Position numbers and translations under genes: made by a program
Shown here: in pieces, positions 1 to 11,190 of the stretch
How positions within the stretch are numbered: position 1 is the stretch's first letter
Layout of the letters: every line of letters starts with the position of its first letter
DNA from: an uncultured Curtobacterium sp.
GTDB lineage: Bacteria > Actinomycetota > Actinomycetes > Actinomycetales > Microbacteriaceae
Direction of reading: 5' to 3'
Assembly (NCBI GenBank): GCA_913778205.1
Contig: CAJYUW010000039.1
Span: 83,393-147,392, forward strand
DNA length: 64,000 nucleotides
Notes under the pieces: model-generated
What the model saw: only the letters and a program-made list of their open reading frames with translations
Told to the model about the DNA's origin: nothing
The model's database searches: none

Positions 1-75
1 ACGGTACGCCCGGGCCCCTCCTGCAGCGAGGACCTGCGAGTACCTGTCAGCGCCCGCTGGACAGGGTGCGGGCGG

Positions 76-855
76 TCAACCCTGCAGGAACGCGATCGCG
101 CGCTGCCGGAACTCCCGCGAAGTCGGGGCGTTGAAGTGGTTCCGCCCGGGGATCTCGAAGAACGTCGCGTCCGGTGCGGCCGACGCGAGCCGCTGCGCAC
201 TGTCCTTGATGCCGTCCTCGCTGCCAGCCGCCATGAGCAGCGGTTGGGCGGGCGCGTTGTCGGGAGTCGGCTCGACGCTGTCCCGCATCCCCTCGACCAT
301 CGCCACGAGCGCACGGAGGTCGTTCCCCGCGACGCCCGACGCCATCGTGAGGTACCCGTTCGTCACGCGGTCCTCGATCGGGGTGCCGTCTGCGAGGTAC
401 GCCTTCGCCTGGTCCACCGCGACGCGGCGCATCGGGTCGGCGTCCGGGATCCCACCGAACACGGCGCGGGTCACCCGGTCCGGGAGCTGCTCGGCGGTGT
501 GCCAGCCGACGCGCGCGCCGAGCGAGTACCCGAGGTAGGCGACGTCGTCGAGCAGGTACGTGTCGATGACGCTGACGACGTCGGCGACGAGGAGCTCCAT
601 CGAGTACGCGGACGGGTCGTGCGGCTTCGCGGAGGCGCCGTGCCCGCGCTGGTCGATCGCGACGACGCGGTACCCGGCGCGGACCAGGTCGCGCGTCCAG
701 CCCGCGGCGTGCCAGTTGAGCAGTGCCCCGGACGCGAACCCGTGGACGGCCACGACGACCGGGGCGTCCGGGTCACCGAAGTCGTACGTGGCGATGGGGA
801 GGCCGTCCGGGGACATCACGGCTCGTGGACGGGGCGCTTCGGGGACGAGTGACAT
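76..855 (-). CDS. alpha/beta fold hydrolase
   Basis: A 259-residue single-domain alpha/beta hydrolase, probably cytoplasmic since no signal peptide or membrane segment is visible. The core fold is shown by VVAVHGFASG near residue 35 (oxyanion loop), the nucleophile elbow GYSLGA near residue 108, an acidic residue in GSEDG near 215 and the catalytic-type His in GRNHFN near 242. The length is normal for the family. It is divergent from the nnrE gene with 25 bp between them. A TAGCCT -10 like hexamer (865-870, minus strand) lies 9 bases before the ATG. The substrate cannot be told; esterase, lactonase or haloperoxidase-like roles are all possible. Confidence 0.88.
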   Translation of the reverse strand: MSLVPEAPRPRAVMSPDGLPIATYDFGDPDAPVVVAVHGFASGALLNWHAAGWTRDLVRAGYRVVAIDQRGHGASAKPHDPSAYSMELLVADVVSVIDTYLLDDVAYLGYSLGARVGWHTAEQLPDRVTRAVFGGIPDADPMRRVAVDQAKAYLADGTPIEDRVTNGYLTMASGVAGNDLRALVAMVEGMRDSVEPTPDNAPAQPLLMAAGSEDGIKDSAQRLASAAPDATFFEIPGRNHFNAPTSREFRQRAIAFLQG

Positions 856-880
856 GGCGACCCCAGGCTAGCGGGGCACT

Positions 881-1651
881 GTGGTCGGCATGGACGGGTA
901 CGGAGCGGACCAGATCCGCGCGGCGGAGCGGCCGCACCTCGACGCGGGCGAACCCCTCATGAAGCGTGCGGCCGAGGGGCTGGCCCGGGTCGTCGCGGAG
1001 CTCCTCGACGACCCCGCCGTCCGCCCGGGGGACGGACCGGGTTCCGTCCTGCTGCTGGTCGGGAGCGGCGACAACGGCGGCGACGCCCTGTTCGCGGGTG
1101 CGCGCCTGGCGTCGGCCGGGAGGCGCGTGGCGGTCCTCCGGGTCGGCGCACGCGTGCACGAGGCGGGCCTGGCAGCGGCGCTGGACGCCGGTGCGCGCCT
1201 CCTGGACGGTCCGGCCGACCGCCGCGCGACCACCGCCGCGGGCGCGGCGGACATCCTGCGGGCGGCGGGCCCCGGCGAGCGCGAGCGGCTCGCGGCCGTC
1301 GCCGCGGCGGCGGCCCTCGACGCCGACCTCGTGCTCGACGGGATCCTCGGGATCGGGGCCGCGGGCCCGCTGCGGTCGCCGGCGCGGGAGGTCGTCGGCG
1401 CGCTGCGGGAGCTCGCCCGCGACCAGCAGGCGCCGTTCGTCGTCGCGGTCGACGTGCCGAGCGGCATCGACGTCGACACCGGCGGCGTCGCGGACGACCA
1501 CGTGTTGCACGCGGACGTCACGGTGACGTTCGGCGGCGTCAAGGCCGGTCTGCTCGTCGGACCGGCCGCGACCCTGGCCGGGCGCATCGAGCTCGTCGAC
1601 GTCGGGATCGGTGCGGACCTCGCCGCCGTGGAGCCGCTCGTCCGGACCTGA
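881..1651 (+). CDS. nnrE: NAD(P)H-hydrate epimerase (YjeF N-terminal domain)
   Basis: Repairs hydrated NADH/NADPH by interconverting the R and S epimers of NAD(P)HX, so that a dehydratase can use them. The 256-residue protein has the YjeF_N nucleotide-binding loop LLVGSGDNGGDALF near residue 50 and the downstream VDVPSGIDVDTGG near 190, both hallmarks of this family. The dehydratase domain often fused to it is missing here, so it should be a separate gene. GTG at 881 follows a weak TAGCGG hexamer by 6 bases, suggesting a leaderless message; ATG at 890 is an alternative. The middle of the protein is unusually Ala/Arg rich. Confidence 0.85.
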   Translation: MVGMDGYGADQIRAAERPHLDAGEPLMKRAAEGLARVVAELLDDPAVRPGDGPGSVLLLVGSGDNGGDALFAGARLASAGRRVAVLRVGARVHEAGLAAALDAGARLLDGPADRRATTAAGAADILRAAGPGERERLAAVAAAAALDADLVLDGILGIGAAGPLRSPAREVVGALRELARDQQAPFVVAVDVPSGIDVDTGGVADDHVLHADVTVTFGGVKAGLLVGPAATLAGRIELVDVGIGADLAAVEPLVRT

Positions 1652-1706
1652 CGTCCCGCCCTCTCGGACGGTGACGCGGTGGCCGCCGCGTCCGTACATT
1701 CGGGTC

Positions 1707-2597
1707 ATGACGTTCAACGACGACTCGCGGCTCTCCGGCGGCAAGGTCAAGCGTCGCGGACGCACGGCCGCGGTCGGCGGCGGAGCAGTCGGCCTCGGCG
1801 CGATCGTGGTGTTCCTCGTCGCGCAGTTCACCGGCTTCGACCTGTCCGGCGTCCTCGGCGGCAGTGACCTCACGACGATCCAGCAGGGCGGCGACACCGT
1901 GGACGCGGCGCCGGAGTGCCGCACGGGACGGGACGCGAACGCGTCGGTGGACTGCCGGATGGAGGGCGCGGCGGAGTCCCTCGACGCCTACTGGTCGGCG
2001 GAGTCGGCGCGCATCGGGATCGACTACACGACGCCCACGTTCTACCTCTTCGACGGGTCGACGGGCACCGGGTGCGGGACGGCGTCGGCGGCGACCGGGC
2101 CCTTCTACTGCCCGCCGGACCGCGCCCTCTACGTCGACACGTCCTTCTACGACGAGCTGCAGTCCCGGTACGGGTCGTCGGGTGGTCCGTTGGCGCAGAT
2201 GTACGTCGTCGCGCACGAGTGGGGCCACCACGTGCAGCAGCTCCAGGGCACGTTCGCGGACACGGACCGGTCCGGCACCGGAGCCGCGTCCGGGAGCGTC
2301 CGTGTCGAGCTCCAGGCGGACTGCTACGCGGGCGCCTGGGTCGGCAACGCCGCGACGACGAAGGACGCGGACGGCCGGACGTTCTTCGAGCCGATCACGC
2401 GATCCCAGATCGACGACGCGCTCTCCGCCGCGAGCGCGGTCGGGGACGACAGCATCCAACGCCGGTCGACGGGCTCCGTCGACCCGGACTCGTTCACACA
2501 CGGGTCGAGCGAGCAGCGGCAGCGCTGGTTCCTGCAGGGCTTCCAGCGGGGTGCGACGTCGTGCGACACCTTCAGCGTCCCGGGGTCGTCCCTGTAG
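1707..2597 (+). CDS. neutral zinc metallopeptidase (YpfJ family)
   Basis: Putative membrane-anchored zinc metallopeptidase of 296 residues. A short basic N terminus (KVKRRGRTAA) precedes one membrane segment (about residues 22-42), followed by an extracytoplasmic domain. The zincin motif HEWGHHV is at about residue 170 and a downstream Glu sits in ELQADCYAG, as in the YpfJ/KPN_02809 family. Two further Cys residues could form a disulfide outside the cell. ATG at 1707 is preferred because TACATT at 1695-1700 lies exactly 6 bases before it, a leaderless arrangement; longer upstream extensions are Pro/Arg rich and not family-like. Its substrate is unknown. Confidence 0.88.
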   Translation: MTFNDDSRLSGGKVKRRGRTAAVGGGAVGLGAIVVFLVAQFTGFDLSGVLGGSDLTTIQQGGDTVDAAPECRTGRDANASVDCRMEGAAESLDAYWSAESARIGIDYTTPTFYLFDGSTGTGCGTASAATGPFYCPPDRALYVDTSFYDELQSRYGSSGGPLAQMYVVAHEWGHHVQQLQGTFADTDRSGTGAASGSVRVELQADCYAGAWVGNAATTKDADGRTFFEPITRSQIDDALSAASAVGDDSIQRRSTGSVDPDSFTHGSSEQRQRWFLQGFQRGATSCDTFSVPGSSL

Positions 2598-2650
2598 TCC
2601 GATCCGGCGGGACCCGCTCGCCCGGCGCCGGCGGACGGCGTGACGTCCGG

Positions 2651-2850
2651 CGCGACGCGACGCGACGCGACGCGACACGACACGACGCGACGCGACGACG
2701 CGACGGCGTGACGAGAGGCGACGCGACGACGCGACGCGACGGCGCGACGAGAGGCGACGCGACGGCGTGACGAGAGGCGACGCGACGACGCGACGCGACG
2801 ACGCGACGCGACGACGCGACGCGACGACGCGACGAGGGGCGACGCGACGA
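2651..2850. repeat. GCGAC / GACGCGAC microsatellite-like array
   Basis: About 200 bases made almost only of GCGAC and GACGCGAC units, with a longer module containing GGCGTGACGAGAGG repeated near 2705, 2745 and 2767. It fills the gap between the convergent 3' ends of the metallopeptidase and DsbA-like genes. No gene is supported in it. Confidence 0.9.
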
Positions 2851-2853
2851 CCG

Positions 2854-3807
2854 TCAGTCGGCGGCGGCGGTCGCCGAGGGCGACGACGACGGGCTGCGCG
2901 ACGACGAGCCCGACGGCGTCGGGGTGGGCGTCGAGTCGGTCGACCCGGCGGCGCTCAGGACGAACGTCCGGAAGTCGTCGTTCGTGATCGGGGCCGTGAG
3001 CTGGTACTGCTGCCCGTTCACGAGCACGAGCGGCGTGCCGGGGAACGACGAGAGCGAGCTGCCCGGGATGTTCCCGTCGGTGACGTCGTTGGTCCGTTCG
3101 GTCACCCAGCGGGCGTAGGTCTGGTCGGCGATGCAGTCCGCGATCCCCTGCCGGTCCCGGACACCGTCGACGCTGCGGACGACGTCGACGAGGTCGGCGT
3201 CGCTCAGCCCGGCCGTGCCCTCCTCCGGCTGCTCGGCGAAGAGCGCCTTGTTGACAGCGAAGAACTGGTCGGGCGAGCGGTCCGCGACGCAGGCTGCGGC
3301 GTTCGCGGCCCGGAGCGAGTACTTCGTGCCCTGCGAGCGGTTCGCGAGGATCGCGATCGGGTGGATGTCGACCGTGGCCGCCCCCGAGTCGACGAGGCTC
3401 TGGATGTACTCCCCGTTGACCTGCTCGAACCGGCCGCACGTCGGGCAGAGGTAGTCGACGTAGGTCGTGATGTGGACCGTCCCCGCACCGTCCGACGCCG
3501 AGGCCGAGGGGGTCGCGCCGCCCGTCTGCGCACGGAGTCCCTCGCCGATCGTGATGCCGCCCTGCGACATGTTCGACGGTCCGGGGCCCGCGGGCTGGGC
3601 CGACTGCACGAGCACGAGCGTCACGACCGTCGCCGCGGCGAGGAGCACCACACCGATGCCGATCTGGATGCCGAGGCGGGCACCGCGCTGACGACGCTTC
3701 TGCTGGGTCCGGTGCTTCTGTGCACGCTGCCTGGCGGCCTCGCGACGTCCGTTCCGTGCGGCGGCTGCCCGCTCGGCGCGAGCGTCACCCTCGGGGCGGT
3801 TGGTCAT
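2854..3807 (-). CDS. DsbA-like thioredoxin-fold protein, membrane anchored
   Basis: A 317-residue membrane-tethered thiol-disulfide protein. The N-terminal 45 residues are basic and Arg/Gln rich. One membrane span (about 50-72, IGIGVVLLAAATVVTLVLVQ) exports a thioredoxin-fold domain carrying YLCPTCGRFEQ near residue 120, which is a CxxC active site (CPTC) of the DsbA/DsbG type. Two more Cys occur in the helical insert. The C terminus is a Ser/Pro/Thr tail. ATG at 3807 begins MTNRPEGDAR; longer readings of the frame lack family-like sequence. A TACAAT -10 element reads on the minus strand near 3877. The likely role is extracytoplasmic disulfide exchange. Confidence 0.88.
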   Translation of the reverse strand: MTNRPEGDARAERAAAARNGRREAARQRAQKHRTQQKRRQRGARLGIQIGIGVVLLAAATVVTLVLVQSAQPAGPGPSNMSQGGITIGEGLRAQTGGATPSASASDGAGTVHITTYVDYLCPTCGRFEQVNGEYIQSLVDSGAATVDIHPIAILANRSQGTKYSLRAANAAACVADRSPDQFFAVNKALFAEQPEEGTAGLSDADLVDVVRSVDGVRDRQGIADCIADQTYARWVTERTNDVTDGNIPGSSLSSFPGTPLVLVNGQQYQLTAPITNDDFRTFVLSAAGSTDSTPTPTPSGSSSRSPSSSPSATAAAD

Positions 3808-4052
3808 CGGTGTGTCGTCCTCCTGGTCGGGTGTCCGCGCGCACCGTGCCCCCACTCGGCGGACGGACCCGGCGATTGTAGTGGCCCGCTCTGGGAACCA
3901 CCCAACCAGCCGGGAAGCACTGGCGCTCCGCGGGGAAGTCGTGTTGTATGAGCACCGGTGGTCGACGGCGACCATCCGGGGCCCCCACGGGCAACCGCTT
4001 CACTACGGATCGTCCGGCACGTACCTGCCGGTGAAGGAAGGATCGAACGCTC

Positions 4053-5153
<1,101 letters not shown>

Positions 5154-5171
5154 CGCCGGAACAGCCGAACA

Positions 5172-5203
5172 GGAGGCGCGGTGCCGGCTGGCACCGCGCC
5201 TCC
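5172..5203 (+). terminator. hairpin terminator, family A
   Basis: A perfect 14-bp stem (arms 5172-5185 and 5190-5203, starting GGAGGCGCGGTGCC) with a GGCT loop, 18 bases after the ABC ATPase stop. The stem sequence recurs at 6772-6822 and 11891-11934. Confidence 0.75.
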
Positions 5204-5282
5204 CGTCCGTCCCGGTGACGGTCCGCAGACCGCCACCCACCCGCCCGCCGCGCCACGCGTCCGAGCACCGAAGGAACCCACC

Positions 5283-6584
5283 GTGCCCGACTCGATGTCC
5301 ATCACCGCCGCCACCGTCGACCCCGGGCTGCTCGACCTCCCGTGGGACCGACCGCTCGAGGACTGGCCGGACGACGTCATCGTCGCCCTCCCGAAGGGCA
5401 TCTCGCGGCACCTGGTCCGGTTCGTGCACCTGAGCGGCTACGTCGCCGCGGTGAAGGAGACCGGGGAAGAGGTCGCGCGCGCCGAGTACGAGATGCTCCG
5501 GACCCTCCAGCGCATGGACGTGCCGTGCGTCGACCCCGTCGCCGTGATCACGAACCGCGTCGACGCCGACGGCGAGCCCCTGCACCCGGTGCTCGTCACG
5601 CGGCACCTGCGCTTCTCGCTCCCCTACCGCGCGCTGTACTCGCAGACGCTCCGCCCGGAGACCGCGACCCGCCTCGTCGACGCCCTCGCCCTGCTGCTCG
5701 TCCGGCTGCACGTCATCGGCTTCTACTGGGGCGACGTGTCGCTCTCGAACACGCTCTTCCGCCGCGACGCCGGCGCGTTCGCGGCCTACCTCGTCGACGC
5801 CGAGACCGGCAAGCTCTACCCGGGCGGCCTCTCGAACGGGCAGCGCGAGAACGACCTCGAGGTGGCACGGGTGAACATCGCCGGGGAGCTGCTCGACCTC
5901 GAGGCCGGCGGCCGGCTCGACGAGAACGCCGACCCCGTGGACGTCTCGAACCGGATCGTTGCGCAGTACCGGACGCTCTGGAAGGAGCTCACCGGCACCG
6001 AGCAGTTCGACATCCGGGAGCGCTGGCGCATCAACGACCGCGTCGAGCGGCTCAACGCGCTCGGCTTCGACATCGAGGAGCTCTCGATCCTCACGACCGA
6101 GGGCGGGTCGCAGGTGCGGATCCAACCGAAGGTCGTCGACGCCGGGCACCACCAGCGGCGACTGCTGCGGCTGACGGGGCTCGACGCCGGCGAGAACCAG
6201 GCCCGCCGACTGCTCAACGACCTCGATGCCTACCGGGCGCGCAACGGCCGCGAGGCCCTCGACGAGGAGATGGTCGCGCACGAGTGGGTGTCGCGGGTGT
6301 TCGAGCCCGTGGTCCGGTCGATCCCGCGCGACCTCCGCGGACGGCTCGAACCGGCGGAGGTCTTCCACGAACTGCTCGAGCACCGCTGGTTCATGTCGCA
6401 GGCCGAGGAACGCTCGGTCTCGCTGCCCGAGGCCACGACCGCGTACATCAACGACGTGCTGCGCCACCGCCGCGACGAGCGCCTGCTGATCAACCCGCCG
6501 ACGGCGTCGGTGCCGGTCCCGATGGACCTGGACGACCACGTCGACGAGGCGGACGACGTCGAGGACTGGCGCGCCGGCGTCTGA
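5283..6584 (+). CDS. DUF4032 protein with LPS-kinase-like domain
   Basis: A conserved actinobacterial protein of 433 residues. Its first half resembles the kinase-like fold of lipopolysaccharide kinases: FYWGDVSLSNTLF near residue 145 is the catalytic-loop equivalent (D..S.N), and YLVDAETG near 167 supplies the metal-binding Asp position. The second half is the DUF4032 region, rich in Arg and Glu. No membrane segment is seen. The GTG at 5283 has AAGGAA about 8 bases upstream, and residues before it (Pro/Thr/Arg) do not fit the family. The true substrate is unknown; whether it is an active kinase cannot be judged. Confidence 0.85.
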   Translation: MPDSMSITAATVDPGLLDLPWDRPLEDWPDDVIVALPKGISRHLVRFVHLSGYVAAVKETGEEVARAEYEMLRTLQRMDVPCVDPVAVITNRVDADGEPLHPVLVTRHLRFSLPYRALYSQTLRPETATRLVDALALLLVRLHVIGFYWGDVSLSNTLFRRDAGAFAAYLVDAETGKLYPGGLSNGQRENDLEVARVNIAGELLDLEAGGRLDENADPVDVSNRIVAQYRTLWKELTGTEQFDIRERWRINDRVERLNALGFDIEELSILTTEGGSQVRIQPKVVDAGHHQRRLLRLTGLDAGENQARRLLNDLDAYRARNGREALDEEMVAHEWVSRVFEPVVRSIPRDLRGRLEPAEVFHELLEHRWFMSQAEERSVSLPEATTAYINDVLRHRRDERLLINPPTASVPVPMDLDDHVDEADDVEDWRAGV

Positions 6585-6771
6585 CGACCGGGCGCACGGA
6601 GGTCCCGGCGACCGGTCGGGGCGCCACGGTTCCGGGATCTCGGCATCTGAGCACCGTCCGGTCTCGTCCACGGAACCTCGGCGGCACCGGCGCGGCGAGT
6701 CGTGGAACCTCGGGCGCACGGGCTGGCCGCTCGCGCACCACGGGGTCGCGCAGGTGGGTCGTCAACCCGAC

Positions 6772-6822
6772 GGCCTGGAGGCCCGGTGCCGGTCCGTGGG
6801 ACCGGCACCGGGCCTCCAGGCC
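6772..6822. terminator. 24-bp perfect hairpin, family A, bidirectional terminator
   Basis: Arms 6772-6795 and 6799-6822 are perfectly complementary over 24 bp with a 3-base loop. The hairpin is 20 bases past the rlmB stop (minus) and downstream of the convergent DUF4032 gene, so it can serve both strands. It shares the core CTGGAGGCNCGGTGCCGG with two other hairpins in this window. The rest of 6585-6842 shows nothing I can name. Confidence 0.75.
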
Positions 6823-6842
6823 GGTGACGTGAGCGCGGGGCG

Positions 6843-7853
6843 CTACGCGGCGCGACGGCGCCGGGCGACCTCCCACAGGGTGACGCTCGCCGCGATGCCC
6901 GCGTTGAGCGACTCGGTCGCCGAGGAGATCGGGATGGACACGATCGCGTCGCAGGTCTCGGTGACCAGGCGCGAGAGGCCCTTGCCCTCCGAGCCGACGA
7001 CGATCACGATCGGGCGGTCGGCGAGCTCGAGGCCGTCGAGCTCCACGTCGCCGTCGCCGTCCAGGCCGAGCACGAACAGCCCCATCGACTTGAGCGACTT
7101 CAGCGTCTGCGTGAGGTTCGGTGCCATGGCGACGGGCGTCCGGGCAGCGGCGCCGGCGGACGTCTTCCACGCACTCGCGGTGACACCGACGGAACGGCGC
7201 TGCGGGACGATGACGCCGTGCCCGCCGAACGCCGCCGTCGAGCGGATGATCGCGCCGAGGTTGCGCGGGTCGGTGATGCCGTCGAGCGCGACCATCAGCG
7301 GGACCTCGTCCTTGGCGAACGCGCGCTCGACGATGTCCTCGGACACGGCGTACTCGTACGCGGGGACCTTCAGCGCGACGCCCTGGTGGACGCTGTCGTG
7401 CCCGGTGATGCGGTCGAGCTCGGGACGCATGAGCTCGATGATCGGGACGCCACGGTGGTTGGCGAGCGCCAGGATCTCCTTCACGCGGTCGTCGACCTCG
7501 ATGCGGGACGCGATGTAGAGCGTCGTCGACGGGGTCTTGGTGCGCAGCGCCTCGAGGACGGAGTTGCGGCCGGTGACCAGCTCGGAGTCGTCGCTCTTGC
7601 GCTGCGGCGGACGCCCGGTGCGCTGCTGCGGCGAGCTCGACGCGCCGTGGCGTCCGCGGGCCGCCTCGAGCCGCTCCTTGGCGGCCTTCCGCTTGCCGGC
7701 CGGGTGGTACGGACGGTCCTCGGCCTTCGGCGTGGGCTTGCGGCCCTCGAGCGCCTGGGCGCCCTGACCGCCGGAGCCGACCTGCTTGTTGCCCTTGCGG
7801 CCAGACCGGACGGCGCCCGGACGGCCCTTCTTGCTCCCGGAAACGTTCTTCAT
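6843..7853 (-). CDS. rlmB: 23S rRNA (guanosine-2'-O-)-methyltransferase RlmB
   Basis: SpoU-family SAM-dependent 2'-O-methyltransferase, predicted to modify a conserved guanosine of 23S rRNA. The protein has 336 residues: a long basic, Gly/Arg/Lys-rich N-terminal extension (about 1-80), the substrate-binding domain starting GRNSVLEAL (about 95), and the knotted SpoU domain with NLGAIIRSTAAFG, VVGSEGKGL and SLNAGIAASV near the C terminus (motifs 1, 2 and 3). ATG 7853 begins MKNVSGSKKG. It is the last gene of the carD-ispDF-cysS-rlmB direction, 28 bp after cysS. The same neighbours occur in Mycobacterium tuberculosis. Confidence 0.92.
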   Translation of the reverse strand: MKNVSGSKKGRPGAVRSGRKGNKQVGSGGQGAQALEGRKPTPKAEDRPYHPAGKRKAAKERLEAARGRHGASSSPQQRTGRPPQRKSDDSELVTGRNSVLEALRTKTPSTTLYIASRIEVDDRVKEILALANHRGVPIIELMRPELDRITGHDSVHQGVALKVPAYEYAVSEDIVERAFAKDEVPLMVALDGITDPRNLGAIIRSTAAFGGHGVIVPQRRSVGVTASAWKTSAGAAARTPVAMAPNLTQTLKSLKSMGLFVLGLDGDGDVELDGLELADRPIVIVVGSEGKGLSRLVTETCDAIVSIPISSATESLNAGIAASVTLWEVARRRRAA

Positions 7854-7881
7854 GCTCAGCTCCTGTTCGGCACGGCCGTGG

Positions 7882-9291
<1,410 letters not shown>

Positions 9292-9311
9292 GACACCAGC
9301 CTAGGACGTCG

Positions 9312-9357
9312 GGCCGGCCGGACGACGGACGTCAGGCCGGCCGGACGACGGACGTCA
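9312..9357. repeat. 23-bp tandem duplication covering the ispDF stop
   Basis: Two consecutive identical copies, 9312-9334 and 9335-9357, of a unit starting GGCCGGCCGGACGACGGACG. The right copy contains the ispDF stop codon (9355-9357), so the end of the gene has been duplicated into the spacer before cysS. Confidence 0.85.
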
Positions 9358-10518
9358 GGCCCGTCGCACGACGGCAGTGGCGATCGCGGCGAGGCCCTCC
9401 CCGCGGCCGGTGAACCCGAGGCCGTCGGTCGTGGTGCCGGAGACCGCGACGGGCGCCCCCACGACGGCGGCGAGCGCGTCCTGCATCTCCGCGCGCCGGG
9501 CACCGATGCGCGGGCGGTTGCCGACCACCTGCACCGTCACCGACTCGGGCACCAGACCGGCCTCGGCGAGCAGTCCGACCGCGCCCCGGACGAAGACGTC
9601 ACCCGTCGCGCCGGCGTACCGCGGGTCGGCGGTGCCGAAGCGGCCGCCGATGTCGCCGAGGCCACCGGCGGAGAGCAGGGCGTCGCACACCGCGTGCGCC
9701 ACGGCGTCGCCGTCGCTGTGCCCGGAGAGCCCTGGCTCGCCCGGGAAGTCGAGCAGACCGACACGGCACGCGGACGCGTCGTCGAAGGCGTGGACGTCGA
9801 CGCCGAGGCCGATCCGGACACCGATCCGGTCCGAGCCCTCGCGCGACCGGACGAGCGCCTCGGCGCGGCCCAGGTCCCACGCGGTCGTGATCTTGAACGC
9901 GTCGGCGTCGCCCGGCACCGACCGGACCGTGCGGCCCGCGGCCTGGAACACCCCGGCGTCGTCCGTCTCCGACCGCTCCGAGACGGCGTACGCGTGGCGG
10001 AGCGCGGCGAGCGGGAACCCCTGCGGCGTCTGGACGCCGACGAGCGCGGAACGGTCGACGGTCTCGCGCACGACGTCGCCCTCCACGCGCTTGACCGTGT
10101 CCACGACCGGCAGGGCCGGGACCACGCCGTCGCCCGTCGTCTCGACGGCCGCGAACACGCGCTCGAACTGGGCGGCCGGGGTCAGGCACCGGGCCGCGTC
10201 GTGCACGAGCACGACGTCGACCGAGTCGGGCAGCGCTGCCAACCCGGCCTGGACCGACGCGTGGCGATCCGTGCCTCCCGGGACGACCGCGGTGTACCCG
10301 ACGGCCGCGCCGGCGACCGACGCGACCAGCGCTCGACACTCGTCGAGGAGCGCCGCGGGCGCGACCACGACGACCAGGGTCGGCGCCGCGAGCGTGACGA
10401 GCGGTTCGAGCGCCCGCGCGAGCATCAGTCGTCCGGCGACCGGGACGAAGGCCTTGGCGGTCCCGATGCCGAGCCGCGTGCCGGAACCCGCCGCGACGAC
10501 GACGACCGCCCTGCTCAC
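9355..10518 (-). CDS. ispDF: bifunctional IspD/IspF enzyme of the MEP pathway
   Basis: A fusion of 387 residues for two steps of the non-mevalonate isoprenoid route. The N-terminal half is MEP cytidylyltransferase: AAGSGTRLG at 9-17 with a following Lys binds CTP, and VLVHDAARC near 105 is typical. The C-terminal half, from about residue 230, is 2-C-methyl-D-erythritol 2,4-cyclodiphosphate synthase, with LGVDVHAF (Asp and His metal ligands) and HSDGDAVAHAVCDAL. In Mycobacterium these are two adjacent genes; here they are one chain. It lies 49 bp downstream of carD on the same strand. The start codon is GTG. Confidence 0.94.
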   Translation of the reverse strand: MSRAVVVVAAGSGTRLGIGTAKAFVPVAGRLMLARALEPLVTLAAPTLVVVVAPAALLDECRALVASVAGAAVGYTAVVPGGTDRHASVQAGLAALPDSVDVVLVHDAARCLTPAAQFERVFAAVETTGDGVVPALPVVDTVKRVEGDVVRETVDRSALVGVQTPQGFPLAALRHAYAVSERSETDDAGVFQAAGRTVRSVPGDADAFKITTAWDLGRAEALVRSREGSDRIGVRIGLGVDVHAFDDASACRVGLLDFPGEPGLSGHSDGDAVAHAVCDALLSAGGLGDIGGRFGTADPRYAGATGDVFVRGAVGLLAEAGLVPESVTVQVVGNRPRIGARRAEMQDALAAVVGAPVAVSGTTTDGLGFTGRGEGLAAIATAVVRRA

Positions 10519-10567
10519 CCCGGAGGGGAGCAGAGCGGTCGCGGTGGTGTCCAGTGCTTCGGACGCG

Positions 10568-11050
10568 CTAGGAGGCGAGGACCTCGTCGAGGACGGTCGA
10601 TGCCTTGTCCTCGTCGGTCTTCTCGGCCAGCGCGAGCTCGGAGATCAGGATCTGCCGGGCCTTCGCGAGCATGCGCTTCTCGCCGGCGGAGAGCCCGCGG
10701 TCCTGGTCGCGGCGCCAGAGGTCGCGGACGACCTCGGAGACCTTGATGACGTCGCCGGAGGCGAGCTTCTCGAGGTTCGCCTTGTACCGGCGGGACCAGT
10801 TGGTGGGTTCCTCGGTGAACGGTGCGCGGAGGACCTCGAACACCTTGTCGAGCCCTTCCTTGCCGATCACGTCGCGCACACCGACCAGGTCGACGTTGTC
10901 CGCCGGCACCTCGATCGTCAGGTCACCCTGCGTCACGCGCAGCTTCAGGTAAACCTTCTCCTCGCCCTTGATGACGCGCGTCTTGACTTCTGAGATGGTT
11001 GCCGCCCCGTGATGGGGGTAGACCACGGTCTCGCCGACCTCGAATTGCAT
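10568..11050 (-). CDS. carD: CarD family RNA polymerase-binding regulator
   Basis: A 160-residue CarD/RbpA-era global regulator that binds the RNA polymerase beta subunit and stabilises open complexes at rRNA and other promoters. The N-terminal Tudor-like domain starts [15 protein letters not shown]; the C-terminal helical DNA-binding part includes [13 protein letters not shown] with the Trp that wedges the promoter bubble in characterised homologues. It is the first gene of the minus-strand block. A TAAACT -10 like hexamer lies upstream on the minus strand near 11080, giving a leader of about 25-30 bases. Confidence 0.95.
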   Translation of the reverse strand: MQFEVGETVVYPHHGAATISEVKTRVIKGEEKVYLKLRVTQGDLTIEVPADNVDLVGVRDVIGKEGLDKVFEVLRAPFTEEPTNWSRRYKANLEKLASGDVIKVSEVVRDLWRRDQDRGLSAGEKRMLAKARQILISELALAEKTDEDKASTVLDEVLAS

Positions 11051-11190
11051 GTATCAGGCTCCGTTCCGAGACACCCAGTTTACCACAAGGGGTGTTCGGG
11101 TAAGGGGGCCTGGGCACTCACGCTCCCCGGCGATCGCTAGGATGGGGTCGGACCGTCCGGTCCCCAAACGTGATCTTCCGGAGGAATCTC

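Noticed and set aside
2651..2850. Possible CRISPR array in the GCGAC repeats
   Set aside because: There are no unique spacers and the unit is 5-8 bases; it is a microsatellite.
3949..4035. Short ORF (28 codons) before the ABC ATPase as a leader peptide
   Set aside because: No ribosome site, no runs of regulatory codons and Arg-rich random composition.
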